A DNA stretch of 64,000 nucleotides from Azadirachta indica. Lineage: Eukaryota > Streptophyta > Magnoliopsida > Sapindales > Meliaceae. This document shows positions 27,299 to 40,533 of this stretch, one piece after another (within the stretch, counting starts at the first letter, position 1; each line of letters begins with the position of its first letter). Made by a program: the position numbers and the translations under genes. The stretch is taken from the NCBI GenBank assembly GCA_022749755.1, contig CM040440.1, positions 22,307,269 to 22,371,268 on the forward strand, written 5' to 3'. A model generated the notes under the pieces. It was not told where the DNA came from. It saw nothing but the letters and a program-made list of their open reading frames with translations, and ran no database searches.

Positions 27299-27899
27299 CA
27301 AAACTTTTAATTTATATCTACTTTCTTATTTATATTTATATTTTATATATCTATATTTATATTTATATTTGTACATCTATATTTATATTTATATTTATAA
27401 TCTATGCCTACTTTCTTATTTTATATATCTATATCTATATTTAAATCTATATTTTTAATCTATATATATATATGTGTGTGCGCTTTTAGTTTTATTTATA
27501 TTTATATATACATTTATTTTAATTTTTAACATATGGTATTATTTTTTATTATATATAATATTTTATTATTATACAATATTATTTGTTATATAATATTTGA
27601 TGAGAAGCTAAGATAAGAAGCAAAGATTGGATTTCTATTTTGATTTTTAATAATTTAATATACATGTCAAATCATCTATTATTTTTTATTATATAATATT
27701 ATATTATTATCCCTAACATTAAATCATTTCTCTCTTAATTATCATTACAAGTGGTTCAAAGGATATTTAAGTAAAAGTATATTTTATCTGATAATTTAAT
27801 AAAAAAAATCCTAATGACAAGGGGTATTGGTATATTTTGATCTATTAAGAAGTAATTATAGCATATCAAATCTAAGAGAGGAATAATTATAGTTTCTAC
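25133..27899. mobile_element. large AT-rich foldback (terminal-inverted-repeat) transposon, non-autonomous
   Basis: The left end begins GGAGAAACTACAATTACC, and the right end, read on the other strand, begins GTAGAAACTATAATTATT. The inverted similarity runs on through nearly the whole element: the left arm is about 25133-25970 and the right arm about 26230-27899, around a short AT-rich core. One clear pairing is the block near 25.33-25.42 kb with the block near 26.81-26.92 kb. The right arm is longer because of roughly 0.8 kb of extra sequence at about 27.03-27.82 kb, including a TATATTTATATCTA-like low-complexity tract. There is no transposase ORF. Long inverted arms and a 9-bp target duplication fit a foldback element mobilised by a Mutator-like transposase. 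The superfamily is an inference from the duplication length. Confidence 0.8.
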
Positions 27900-27908
27900 T
27901 AATTAAAT
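27900..27908 (+). repeat. right target-site duplication of the foldback element
   Basis: TAATTAAAT follows the right inverted repeat and matches the left flank with one mismatch. Confidence 0.55.
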
Positions 27909-27954
27909 TATATAAAGTACAAGATATAGAATACAGAAGTTATTGTTTTCTAAC

Positions 27955-30655
27955 AATTTTGTCCTTTGCAAAACCGGTTTACTTTTGGAGAATGAGAAAG
28001 CAAATTTATGATAAGGAGAATTTTCATGTACCTTTTTTGAGATTCGTCAAAATCATACTTAGAGAGAAAATATGCAGTAATTTATAGATACTTTCCCTTT
28101 GATTTAATGCAAACTTACATTTTTTATTGTTAATTTCACCCCTAAATTTTCCTGTTTATTTTGATGCTCAATAAAATCTCAAAGTTTTCATTCATTATTA
28201 AGAAGGTAATTAAAAATGTGATGAAAATTAATAGAGCAATTAAGGCTTTAATTAAACTCATCGACTTTTTGTCTCAATAAGAAAATAAAAAAGAATAATC
28301 TTGTTGGTTAGATGAAAGGTTGGATGATAAGGAATTCATTAAGCTTTTCTATTGTAACTAATTTTCAAATTTGTGAATTAGACAATATTTTTCTTAATAT
28401 CAACATCTTTTTAAAGAAAAATATCTATACAAAATAAATCTATTACCTTCTTATTAATGAATAAAATATTTGAGATTTTATTGAGTATAAACAAACAAGA
28501 AAATTGATTTTCGGGCAAAATTAACTTTTTACCTAAAAATACAAGTTAAGAATCATTTAAGAGTAGGTAATTAAATTATACGAAGCACAAAAATAAAATA
28601 CGAAAGTCATAGTTTTTGATAGAATGGCAAAATTTTTCATTGGGCTCCAAACTCTCGAGGATATATTTTTAACGGGAGAAAATTCAGATAAATTTATAGA
28701 AATAAGGCGGAGAAGGAGGAAAAATTTATCCTCAATATATTAATGAAATAAAGATTAATTTAACTCTCCCCATCTCATTTCCATCCCATTTCCTATTAAA
28801 ACATAATATAAATATATTATAATTCATAAACTAAATTTTATATATTTAAATATAATTTTATATTATAATTTTTAAATTATATATTATAATAAAGTAATTA
28901 ATAACAAAAATTGTGGGGTATGAAAATGTTATAGAAAATAGAGTAAAATGAAAAATTAAAAATTAAAAAAAATTAAATTGTATTTTTAATAATATATTAA
29001 TAATATATTTATTTAAATTAATTAAAATTAATTTATAAAATAATATAAAATAAAAAATTAATATAGAAATAGAAAAATAGGGGTCAAAATAAAAAAATAG
29101 GGTCAGAAAATGGGGCATACCTCCCACCCTCACCCCGCATCATTGCCTATCGCTAGATTTCACACAATTTTATCCTTTGCAAAACCGGTTTACGTTAGGA
29201 GAAAGGGAAAGCAAATTTATGATAAAGGGGAATTTTCATGTACCTTCCTTGCGGATTGTCAAAATCATACAAAGAGAGAAAATAGTACGTAATTTACAAA
29301 TTCTTTCCCTGTGGTTTGACGAAAACTTGCTTTTCTGTGTGTTAACTTGTACTTTTAGATACAAAGTCAATTTTGTCCCTAAAATCCATGTTTTTTTTGG
29401 TTTATTTTGATGTTAACCTGTACTTTTAGACAAAAGTCAATTTTGGCCCTAAAATCAATTTTCTTATTTATTTTGATACTCAATCAATAAAATCTCCAAG
29501 GTTTAATTCATTATTAAGAAGCTAATTAAAAATATTTTGGATGCTTAATCAAAACCAATTTAATAATAGACAACATAACTACTAAGGTTAAGTCGAACTA
29601 TGTGATCTATTTAAGCTTGTTCATATTACAAAATCATTTTAGAATTAATCTTTCCTTACCAAAATTAACTTTGAAGCTTATTTCTGACTTGATCTCACCA
29701 CTTTTTTGAACAACATAAGATCCAAAAGTTACAATTTTTTTAATTCTAACCATCAAAAAACAAAGCATAAACACATCAAATTGAGAAACCCAAAAAACCA
29801 TGAATAAAATCCAACAAAGTCTAAATCAATAAAAAAAAAAAACATATTTTTATCAAATCCAAAAGCCCAAAAGGGAAAAGCTATCCAAAAGGAGAGAGAT
29901 TTGGAAGGGAGGAGAGAAAAAGAAAATAGCTTGATGATAAACGACAATTAGGATGAGATAAAAACAAAGAAAAGGAAACGGAGAGGAAGAAAGAAAGAAA
30001 GAGATAAAAGAGAGAAGGAGAGAGGAAGGTTCTTTGCTTTCCTATTTTCTCTGACTAAGACAAAACAAGAATGAAAATCCAAAGAGTTCGTATAATTTTT
30101 TATGAAAAAAAATATTTTCTCTCTTTTGATAGGGAGGGAGAGAGAGTTTTGAAATAGTGATGAAGATGAGATCTTTTTTGGATTATCCTTTTTAACTTTT
30201 AAAGCTCTTCAACTCTCTTTAAGCCTGCCTTTGCAAGTTTGGTACCAGCTGAACCAAAGTTTATATATCCATATAGAAGAAAAACAAATAGAAAGAAAAT
30301 ATGCTGGTTGTTTTTTGTTTTTTATTTTGTATATGGTCTTCAAATTTTCTCCAACCAAATCAATCTTATAAAAAAAAAAAAAAATCACTCCTTTCTCATT
30401 TTCTGTGGGTATATTTCTAGCGAGAGAGAGAGAGAGAGAGCTAATTGTCTACAAAAGAAAGTAAATACAAACAAGATTTGAGTGTAGCAGTAACTATATT
30501 CAAATGAAAATGTCTTTATTATCCTTCAATAAGACGAAAAGTTAGTTTCTGTTAAATCCTAAGTGAGGTATTTGTAAATTGTGTCATACTTTTTGTATGT
30601 GTGTGATTTTGATAATTTTTAGAAGATGTATATGAAAATTTCCCTTTATGATAAA
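27955..30655. repeat. mosaic of diverged direct and inverted repeats
   Basis: A block at about 27955-28230 recurs in direct orientation at about 29165-29540. Both contain CCTTTGCAAAACCGGTTTAC and then a shared stretch containing GCAAATTTATGATAA. Parts recur inverted at about 28440-28560 and about 30540-30655 (the latter against 29215-29300). A short block next to the foldback element, starting TAATTAAATTATA, recurs near 28570. The 29165-30655 part could be one terminal-inverted element and 27955-28640 a decayed relative. There is no transposase ORF. I see no gene in this stretch. Confidence 0.6.
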
Positions 30656-32557
30656 GTACACTAGCTAGGATTAGAAAGAGAAAAAAAAAAAATAGACAAA
30701 TTAATAAGCACGCCTTTCTTGCCCACATAATTGACTTTCTTTGAAGACAGTTTTGATTACGGAATACGTTATTTTTACTTGATTTATTTCTGCATTAAAT
30801 AAAGTTTATACTACATGTAATTTTCTGTTAATTTTTTTTAACAAGCCTTCACAAACAAGGCAAATTTATTAAAGAAATAAGAAAAAATAATCAATTACAA
30901 TTGAAGGGGAGATAGTGAACCTTACTCTATAATAAAACCTTAAAAGAATAACGTCGTTATGAGCTTAATTTGTAAAGTCATGCGTCTGATATTTTGAATT
31001 ATTACTTAATTTAAATGTTTAAATTTAAAATTAAAAATTGAAATCATTATAATTAGAGTAATTGTAGGTGTATGAAAATTTTCAGTGCAAACTGATGTAA
31101 GAAGATTATATATAATAAGATCTTATATTCGGTATAATATAAAAATTTTAGTTATTTTAATTAAAGAAAACAAAAAGAGGATCATAAAAATTTTCCAGTA
31201 TTTTAATTTTATGTAAAAGAAGAGAAAAATATCCAAGGCTAAGAACTCATTTGTGTACAAAAATTGTAGGGGAGGAGGCAAGGGGGAAGGCAAGTCCCCA
31301 CAGACACAACAGAAAGCAAAGGACAATATGACCACGTTCATTGCTTTGCCCGTGAACCTGCTCTGCAACTCAAAACCAAATCAACTTCATATCGAAATGC
31401 GGACCCCACTTTGGTTGTCTGTTGAACCTAATGAAAAAAACTCTCCACGTGCAAAACCCTTCGTAAACTATTTAGCTATCAACAGTTGCAGTCGAGTGAG
31501 TAGTTGCATTTAATGTTTCTGGGCCCCATCCTTTCATTTTTTCTCTTTCCCAAAAAAAAAAGTGTTATTATTTTTCGTTTGGCCCTTCGCAAAGCGTTAT
31601 GATGATCTGATCAGAGAGTTAGGCCTTCGTAGTAATGAGATGGAAAATGATGTCCTCCATCATTTGGGACCCACAATAAATAAACATGTTTAGTAATAAT
31701 AAATAAAATGGTACTTAATAATAATTATTAAAGAAATTGGGATTATGGGGAACTGAGTTAATAGCTGCATGTCGTCAATGAGGCATTTGTACCTTTTCAT
31801 GTATGCCTTTGTCCGAGAAAAAGATCGAAGAAAAAGAGGGCAGCATTTATTTTATTTTATTTTTTCAGTTATAATTCTTTAATGTATGTTTTTGCCATAA
31901 TCTTTTATTTTGCGAGCTATATTTAAAAATTGAAAATTATTATGTGAAAAGTACTGTAAAGGAAATTACCCCCCAAATCAAATATATAATTAGTTTATCG
32001 GGGGCTTTGCGGTTCTTTGATTTGATTATTTTGATTATTTTGATTTGACCACTGCTCGGATCAGTTTTGTTCCGTTCTGTTTCCAACAAATCAGCGAATT
32101 CGTTCCCGAACCGGCGGGTAAGATTCCGACCGACCGGGAATTTGCAGGGAATATTAGGATCTCAGCAATTAAAAATTAAGATTTATTTACTTCTAATGCC
32201 AGCTCATGGATAATTATTAATTACCATGCGTGGTGTGGTGGTGGGTAGGTTGCTCTTCCGACGCAAATTTACTAGTCAAAAGATGTAAAAAAGAGAAGCG
32301 ACACGTGGTCTTTCCAAACGACGAAGTGGGCGGGTTGCATGAATTAATGCAGCAACAATTCTGTAAAATCAACGTGATTACTATTATATGTATTATTATG
32401 TATGTCATGTATGAGACTGACGCAAGGAGCCAATTAACATTATTAATTTTGCAGCGGAAGTTAGGTGAGTCATATGTACAAGTCCAACCCAATATTCATA
32501 TCTCTGATCATGTTCATCGTTAACTTTGAAAATTCGAATTTACAATCGCCCTATGTT

Positions 32558-32596
<39 letters not shown>

Positions 32597-34745
32597 TGTA
32601 TTCGTCTGCAAGGTTAGTGGGTCTAATGCAAACATTCATAATTGTGGTTGAAACAAGGGTGGTTAAGCCGTCGAGTCGACTCCATATATATTCGAGATTG
32701 ATAAAAAGGTAATTTATTTCTTAAATATTTTACAGTTATATATGTTTCTAAAATATTAAAAAGGAATATAAATAAAATGAATACAAATTGATGTAATAAC
32801 AAATTAATGTACGTAGCATATATTCTATATAATTACTGCCTCTCCCTTTTTTTTTTTTTTTTTTTTTTGTATATTATATACTCATCATCACGATAATAAA
32901 AAAGAGTAATAGTGATATTATAATTATTTTAACCACGGCAAAAATTTGGCTAAAAATCAATTTTCACGTACGCCACATCCAAGAATAAAAATAATAGATT
33001 GCATAAAAGTAATCGAAGTTGCAACAAATGTTTTAGTCAACATTGTAAGAATAATCAATTAGTTAAAAGTAGACAGGAGAATTAAAAAGCAAGCTGACCC
33101 CACTACTTAATTTCCTCGAAGGTGCAAGGAGGCTTCCAAATGAACAAAAAGCATGCATATCTATATCTATTATGATCAGTGAGTGTATAACTTTCGAAAT
33201 GAAAACAAAGGGAAGAATAAATTTAAAAATTAAAAAAATAAAAATAAAAATAAAAAACGGATGGACTATCAAAGAAGATTTAAAACAAACAAAGATAAGA
33301 TTTCGGCATCACTATACTCTATAATTATCGACCATCATTAGCTGGGAAAAAGGCTGTAACTTTATTTTAGGTCTAGATGACATCATGACTAGCTGAATTT
33401 GAATCAGCTAGCGCATTGTTAACCCACTACTACCCTATCAATTGACACTTAATTACAAGAAGAAGAAGAAGAAGCATATTAATTTTGTACCACACTAGCT
33501 ACTATACTTCTTAATTCTTAGTGCACGATATTCTTGTAGCCATTTGTATTTTTATCTCGTTTTCATTCTTATTTTTCTGGTAAAGATAAGAATGCAAGTA
33601 ATTTTACTTATTTTTAACTTCAGTGTCTAAAATTTGAAAAGAGAGAAAGAGATCGAACTGATTAGAGTATTTTATTTTATTTTATTTTATTGATTTCTTA
33701 TTGATGAGTAATGGTTAGCATTCTCTTAAATTAATAAAGAAGTTTGAAGTTTAAATATTCTATGTACAAACTAAATAAAAATTTATTTACTTCTTTTATT
33801 TTTTTTTAAAACACAAGAAATCCCACTCAATCTTGCAAGAGTTATGTTGCATATATCATTTTAAATGGTTATAACCGAACAAGCAATTAAGGTAATATAT
33901 AGTTTGTTTCTAGACGTCTTCGTTAATCTGCTAATTAAGAAAGTGGGTGGGAGAATTACAATAGACTACTGCCTAATAATTAATTAAACCCAAAGAAAAC
34001 AAATACTAAATGCACAAGTATGTATATAACCCACCTAGTGTTGTTTTAGGCAGAGCTACCCTAAACCTAAACCTAAACCCAAGCTTAACCTATGGCTTCT
34101 ATTAACCATATCCATTAAGACTTTTTAACTCCTTCGAAGTCTCTCAAAGTAACGTACGAAAAACAGCCACGCGGATAGCACAACGAGTTACAGATCGAAA
34201 ACATTATTTGATCTGATTGATTCTTTCTTTCAATTATGACTTAGCTTAGTACAGCCTCCATGTAGGAGACCGCATCACTGCTGCGTCTTCTCTTCCTTCA
34301 ATTTTCCCTGTAAATTCGTACTAGGTACGTGGTCATTTTCATCTTTTTCACAGCAATCTTTTTAATTTTTACCGCATTTTCCTGGAAAATTCCAGGACCA
34401 GACAAAAGTTTAATAATGCTATGCCCGAAATGAATAGAAACCTGCACACACGTGCCTTTCAGCACTATCCCTGAAACCAAACAGATTCTTGTACTGGAAA
34501 AATCCAACTCGATCCCTGTTTGATTAACATTTCAAATTAAGTCCCGTGAAAAATCACTAACGCTCAACGATATTATGCATGATGCCGATTAGTACTTAAA
34601 TTATCATGCAAGTTTAGCACCCATTTACGAGTGAATTAACATTAACATTCAAATTCAGGGAAAAAGAAAAGTAAACAGCAGTTCGCTATGTTATTAAATT
34701 GAAACTAAGCTAGCTAATTTCGTTTCTCTCGGTGATCGATATTAG
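30656..34745. other. intergenic DNA between the repeat mosaic and SPL8
   Basis: I see no gene that I can support. Short ORFs on both strands near 31.3 and 32.3 kb have no family features. There is a compound (TA)n-(CA)n microsatellite at 32559-32596 and a long T run near 32850. The last few hundred bases before 34746 are the SPL8 3' side. Confidence 0.5.
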
Positions 34746-36373
34746 TTACCCACTAGAGAAAAAAAGTGAGCTTGATGATGCTGAAGATGAAGCAGTTGCT
34801 TGATATGGTTTTTGCCTGAAACAATCCAATGACATTCGCGGCGGTGACAGAGCTACCGTGACCGACGACGACGAGCGAGTTCCTGAATCCGGTGGTGACT
34901 CTAGAAAATCCCCCCCCCAAAAAAAAATAAATAAATAAAAAATAAAAAACCAACACTAGGTTATTGAACAAGTGTAATTAACAGCAACTATACCTAGCAG
35001 TTTTGGAAATTAAACAAGACTTACTTGCGAGATTTTCAGACGGAGAATTGCGAGCGCTTTCAAGCTGATGAGACTTCTGATTATCTTGAGCGGGCTGCTG
35101 CTGCTGCTGAGATTTTCGCCTGCGACGATTGTGATCAGCCAATCGCTTTCTGCAACTGCGCTTTCCGTTATCGAATTCCGAGAGAAGATGGAATCTGTTT
35201 TGATTTCGCGTTTAAGTTAAATAATTCAGAAATTATCAAACACTATTATAAGAAGCCAAACAAACAGTACGTAAATGGAAAGTATTATGGCGACAAGATC
35301 ATGTTAATTTCACAGACGAGACTGCCCTCGGGATTTCCCCATGTACGGAAAACTAATGATTAGCTCCGCGAAACAATTCCAGGGGCGTTTCCGTCATATT
35401 CTAAAATATCACAACCGTCTTCACCAGAAAGGAATGGTGAAGAAATCGAGTGTTTGCAAATTTCGGTGCCTGTAAAAATATGAATGCATGTAGGGGGGCG
35501 TTTTCGGTATATTATTTCTAATAATTTAGTTAAATCTGTTCAATAATAGTGGGAAGCAAACAGTACGTAAACGGAAAACACTGGGAACTTTTACGGACGC
35601 AAATGCCCTCGGGATCACTGCAATAAAATCATCATTATTTATCAGCTTAAGACAGACACTGCGATGATCGCTGAGTTAACTAATTCGGAAAATGTGAATG
35701 CAGGGGGAGGGTATTTTTGTCAAATTAAAAACCTGCTGCACTGCTGGCAAAATCGCTGAGTTAACCCGGCCGCAATGACTGTGGACGCCTTGGAGTGAAA
35801 CTCACAGACCTTGTGGCGACGATGGTAATGCTTGGCGTGTGTCAGATCGGCATTGCAACCTTCGGCTTGGCACCTGGGAATGTTAGACGAACCGGGTTCG
35901 CCCGGTCTGGGCCGACGGTAGAGACGGTTGACGAAATCATCGTCTGCAGAAGAGAAATAAGTCCTCCCACCCAAATTTAACCCAATCCTCGAGGCAAAGT
36001 CAGTGGGTCTAGAAACTTCCTCAGTTTTAGGGATTACAAAATACCCTCCTCCGCCTCCTGCTGCAGCTGCCGAAACGGCGTCGATGGACAGCATGGAGTG
36101 ATGATGGGTGGCCGGCGCGTAGGCGGATGCACTGTTATATGCGCGTGGGTCAAAGAGAGAGTGAACATTATGCTGCTGTTGTTGGTGGTGGAAGAGGGTA
36201 GTATTGGCACCGGCCGGTTCAGAAAAGTAGTTGTTAGTGTTGTTGTTGGCGTCGTTGAAGGAATTTGGGTTGGTGTAATGGTCGAAAATCTGGCGGGTTT
36301 GGTTTGATTCCTGATTTGGTTCATCTCCAGTAAGCATTATTGTTGAAGGATTTCCCCATTCGTAATCCACCAT
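34746..36373 (-). CDS. SPL8: SBP-box transcription factor SPL8
   Basis: The exons are 36373-35733, 35194-35025 and 34900-34746. The 966-nt sum encodes 321 residues, close to the Arabidopsis protein (333). The start, [10 protein letters not shown], the central [11 protein letters not shown] and the end, MSLDCFR then [11 protein letters not shown], are SPL8 signatures. The SBP domain (about 166-243) has ligands C168, C173, C190, H193, C209, C212, H216 and C228. Intron 1 lies at the conserved position after QQCSR. SPL8 is known to act in anther and gynoecium development and gibberellin responses. No miR156 site or ALSLLS motif is present, as is known for SPL8. A poly-Gln run follows the SBP domain. 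Both introns hold odd sequence, reported separately. The gene converges on the other SPL gene about 12 kb away. Confidence 0.95.
35262..35615. repeat. degenerate direct repeat inside SPL8 intron 1
   Basis: The segment 35262-35335 resembles 35556-35615. Both begin with AAACAGTACGTAAA and end with TGCCCTCGGGAT. The spacer holds further partial copies of a GGGGCGTTTTCGGTATATT-like motif. Confidence 0.6.
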
Positions 36374-39300
36374 GCTTTTCCGGCGAGAAAACTACGTCGC
36401 TTAGCTGCTGGTAAGATGGGTACTTTTGATCTGTCAAACAGCAAAGCAAGGATAATATATAATAAGAGTTAGAAAATAGTATGTAGAAGAGACAGAATGG
36501 AAAAGAAATTGCGGTGGAATGTGAGTTTTCAAGAGGGATTATTATTATTAAGGAAAGAAAAGCTGAGACTTTTTCTTGGGTAGTTTAAAATAAGGTATTT
36601 TTCTGGGTAGTTTTTGCTTTTTGAGAAGCATGAATGGCTTTTGGAAACATGTTGGTTGTTTGGGGAGTTTTTGGATAGGCAGTTAAACTCACCTATGGCA
36701 GTATGGAACTCAGTGAAGAAGGGAATGGATGCGAATTTCGAAACCCTAACTTCTTACCATTTGCAGAGTTTTTAACTGTTCCTTTCTTCACTGTTTTGCC
36801 GTGTACATTAATCTTTTCTCTGCCTTCTCTTTAGCCCATTTCTCCCTTTAAAGCCGTTTAAAAACCTATAGCCCTCTCTCTCTCTCTCTCTCTCTCTCTA
36901 CCTCTCTTTCTAGGCGAGCTGCGACTGTGAGTGAGCATAAGGAGGCGGCATGCGCAGACGTGATTGGCCCTGGGTAGAAACTGAAATTACTATTTTACCC
37001 ATTTGATGTTTACAAATTTATTTATATTCGGAAACCACTGTAATGTAATAAAATTCAGAGTCTTTCTTCTTCTTCGTCCAACTACTTAGGAATAGCAACA
37101 GAAGAATGCTTGATTGGCTTTTTTCAATAAAGCGTGTGGTTTTGATTTTTTATCTCTCAGTCTATAATGCCACGCGTTATATTTATTTAAAAACTAAAGG
37201 GCCCACTGCCTAAATTTTTTGATCAGTTGCTCAGAAGGCTCATAATGCATGGATACATGAATTTCTTCCCTGCGTTGATTTTATTTTATTTTATTTTCTC
37301 TCGCGTCCTGTCGTTATTACAAAATTAAGAAAAAAGATAAACCCAAAGTTCGAAAGTTATCCATGCCTTGAAAAGGACCCGACTTTAATATATCACTTCA
37401 TTATTAACTGTTGTCAGTATTTTTCTTCTACATAAGCTCTACGAATAAATAAAAATAATATACATGTATTTTTTTTTTATATATATTTTAAAGGCAATAT
37501 TTCTTTAACGTTGATCCGTCGAGAATTTAAGCAAATCTTCTCAGGTATTATCATGAAGTCAAAGCAGTTGATAATTTTATTAGTGATCGAGGCCCTCGAC
37601 ATTCCATTATTCTAGTCACATGTTTTCTTCGAGAGTATTATATTGTTAGCCGGTGCAAGAATATATGTTCCTTGTTAGTTCGTCACCTTAATTTGTGACG
37701 CTGATCAGTTGTTCTCCAACATTACATTTAATCTTGGAAATTAATACACACACACACTCAATATCTACAGTATGAGTATGCGTACACAATCCTACGACTA
37801 TTTTAATTTATGTATATGTATATGTATTTTAACAGAAATAGGATTTATAATTAGAAGAACCGAGAATTTGCATATAAGTCTAAGCTGATTCACCTGCACT
37901 GAAAGTAAACGATTTTACATTTCTATATATGTAATTTGCGGCACCGAGACATCTGCCAATGATGCTTGGATTTGCAAAATACTGCATACAAGTAATGAAT
38001 TATTTGGGCCATGGGCAATGGTCCAATACAAAAGCAAAGTAAAAATGGGAAGGAAGGGGCAGTAATTGTAAATAAAATCGAAAGGAGTGATTAGAAGACA
38101 TGAGGATAACAGATATTCAATCTTCAACCCACGTACGATGTATTTATTATTCCGCTATACAAGTGGCGTGTTTACATGGAGGAATGAGGATGGAGCCACA
38201 ACTTTGCTGTTTTTGTACAGACTACAGACTACAGAGCCACGTTAGCTTCCCGATGGTAATGGTTAGAGATGCGTAATCACGAAAATACCCCTACGTATTT
38301 TAAGTAAAAGAAGAGCGAGTAATGAGTATGTAGCGCAAGGCGCGTGGGGGAAGGAACTTTGCAGAGACCGGGTCAATAAGTCCAAAACCAAACAGTGTGA
38401 AAGAGGAGTACAGTGGAAGTCTGGTGCCATTTGGTGAAAGGCTGACACGGACGTTGACTCCTCTGTACGGAATGTCTACTACTTAGTCAGACACTTTTTA
38501 AAATTTTATTTATTTATACGAATTAATATTTAATAGTAGAAGCAGGGAAGTCCAATTCTGGATTTTTTTTTTAAATGGTAAGGTAACTAACGACTAACCA
38601 TCTCAGTTTCCTCGTATAATTAGTTATTTTTTCTTTTTTTCTTTTTCCCTATTTCAAATTTTGTTTTTGCAGGTAAATAATTATATATATATATATATAT
38701 TTTACATTTGTGAATTTTCAAATAAAATTATTTCTCCGTAAAATGGGTAACAGATGCTGATGAATGAATGAATATTTTTCCGCGAATAAAGAGTTTGCTG
38801 TATGTATAGGAAGCCAAGGCAAGGTTCATTATTTGGACGCGTTTACCTTACCCGTCCGCATTGTCAACATCCCATAACTTACCTATTAAAAGATACCGAG
38901 AGAAATGAGACGCAGTACAACAATAACCGTATTTATTTATCTTAACAGCATGCAAGATTCTACCGAACCCAACATCCCTAACCCTAATTATTTTTTAAAA
39001 TCATATTGAAGCTAAGCATAAATGCAGCTCCTTACTATTTCTCATTACACAATCTTCTGCTATAATTTTTCTCAAGAAAAAGATGAATCAGATTGTAAAT
39101 GTTAGGCACTCTATTTTCGGTCCCAATTATACTTAATGAATCACTGGGCTATGACACATCCCAGAAAGAAGCATCTCCAAAATTAATTCTCTTAAACATA
39201 TGCAGTTTCTCGACGGCTCAAGTATTATGGACCTACTCACCTTTCTTGTCATATTCAAAATGACGCCTGCTTCGGCCACATACTCTAGTGACACTGTGCA

Positions 39301-40533
39301 AGGAAAGTTAAGCAGATTCCTTTATCTGAAACAATAAGGCAAACAACATTAACCTCCCAGTGTTGGATGATTGATAATACGTACGTCAGTTACTACCTCA
39401 GGAACTTTTAAAAAATGGATCCCTTCAAGTTAGTATCATCGTTTCCTGAAAACCCCAATATCATCCCATAAGCAAGCAACTCAATGTTAAAAAAGAATAT
39501 TTAACATTGAATGGCCCCAGAACGTAAACATGCAGTGACATCTAAATGAGCTCACCATGCTTTATACAGAAAGCTGTAAAACCAACACTGATTTATTTTT
39601 TTGTTGACCTTAAGTTAACTATTGGCTTAGTAACTTAATTTTCTATATCAAACATCCATAAGAAATTCTTAGTTTTAGAAGAGAGAGAGAGACTTTTTTT
39701 TTTCCCCTGTTTTGTTTTCTTGGGTGGGTGTGTGAGTGGATTGTCCAAAACAAACAAGAAGAACAATTTCGTAGGGGCTATTCAAGATCATGTGCATATC
39801 ATTAACAAAATTGGACCACATGAAAACAAGGAGACAATGATGCTACGTGGTATCTTCATTTGCTTGATCAGTCCCCACGAAACTTCCACCCTTTCACTTA
39901 AGAGTATACACAATTAAATGGTCCATGAACCAGACAAGAAGCTTGATGACACTTCATTAAGTGGGAGGAAGAAAATGTTGTGAAGGTGAGGAAAAAGGGA
40001 AAAGCTAAAACCTATTATTTTTAATCTCAGATCCAACCAAAACATTTACATGGATATTTGGGACATACGAAACCAAATCCACGTCAATCTTTAACATAAA
40101 ACAGAGTTGTATCCCATGAAACTATAAATTCAAGTATGCTTATGATGTATATGCAAGTATAGAGGAACGAATGACTGCTGCTTCAATGTCCAAATGTACC
40201 ATGGGAAAAAAATGCTGAAGCATGGAGCAGCTTTATCGTTAAAATGTAGAAATATACACTTATCAATTTCTAACACATCCATCACCACTCGATCCCTAAA
40301 CCAAGAAAAGTTCTTTGACGGGAGCCCTACAGGTTGCATATATAGCGGGAAAGTTCCAGAAATCATAAAATATGTAAATGGCAAGCATAGATTGGCAACT
40401 GTTACTCAAATGAAGAGATTAAGTTAAATCCTTTCTCCTAGGTTGAAAGTGGAGGTAAACCTATAATTAAACCTCAGAACTAACACATATTGTAGAGAAA
40501 AATGATTAATTACTATTGCTTCCAGAGACATCC
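36374..40533. other. SPL8 upstream region and intergenic DNA
   Basis: The first 600 bp are the SPL8 promoter and leader, including a CT tract. Beyond that I see no gene that I can support. There is an AT microsatellite at 38681-38700. The stretch 39.0-40.5 kb is less AT-rich and lies downstream of the PDRG1-like pseudogene, so part of it may be old 3' sequence of that gene. Confidence 0.5.
36873..36899. repeat. (CT)n microsatellite upstream of SPL8
   Basis: About 13 CT dinucleotides lie about 500 bp upstream of the SPL8 start. On the gene strand this is a GA tract, a common element of plant promoters and leaders. Confidence 0.95.

Noticed and set aside
32217..32523. Open frames on both strands at 32.2-32.5 kb
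   Set aside because: The composition gives overlapping frames on both strands with no domain, splice structure or promoter.
34770..34800. Similarity to miR172 (CTTGATGATGCTG) antisense to SPL8
   Set aside because: It matches only 13 central bases. The part that would pair with the miRNA seed is mismatched, and it is explained by the serine-rich coding sequence of the SPL8 C-terminus.
36034..36324. Open frames of 69-96 codons overlapping SPL8 exon 1
   Set aside because: They are shadows of the SPL8 frame, which has clear family signatures.
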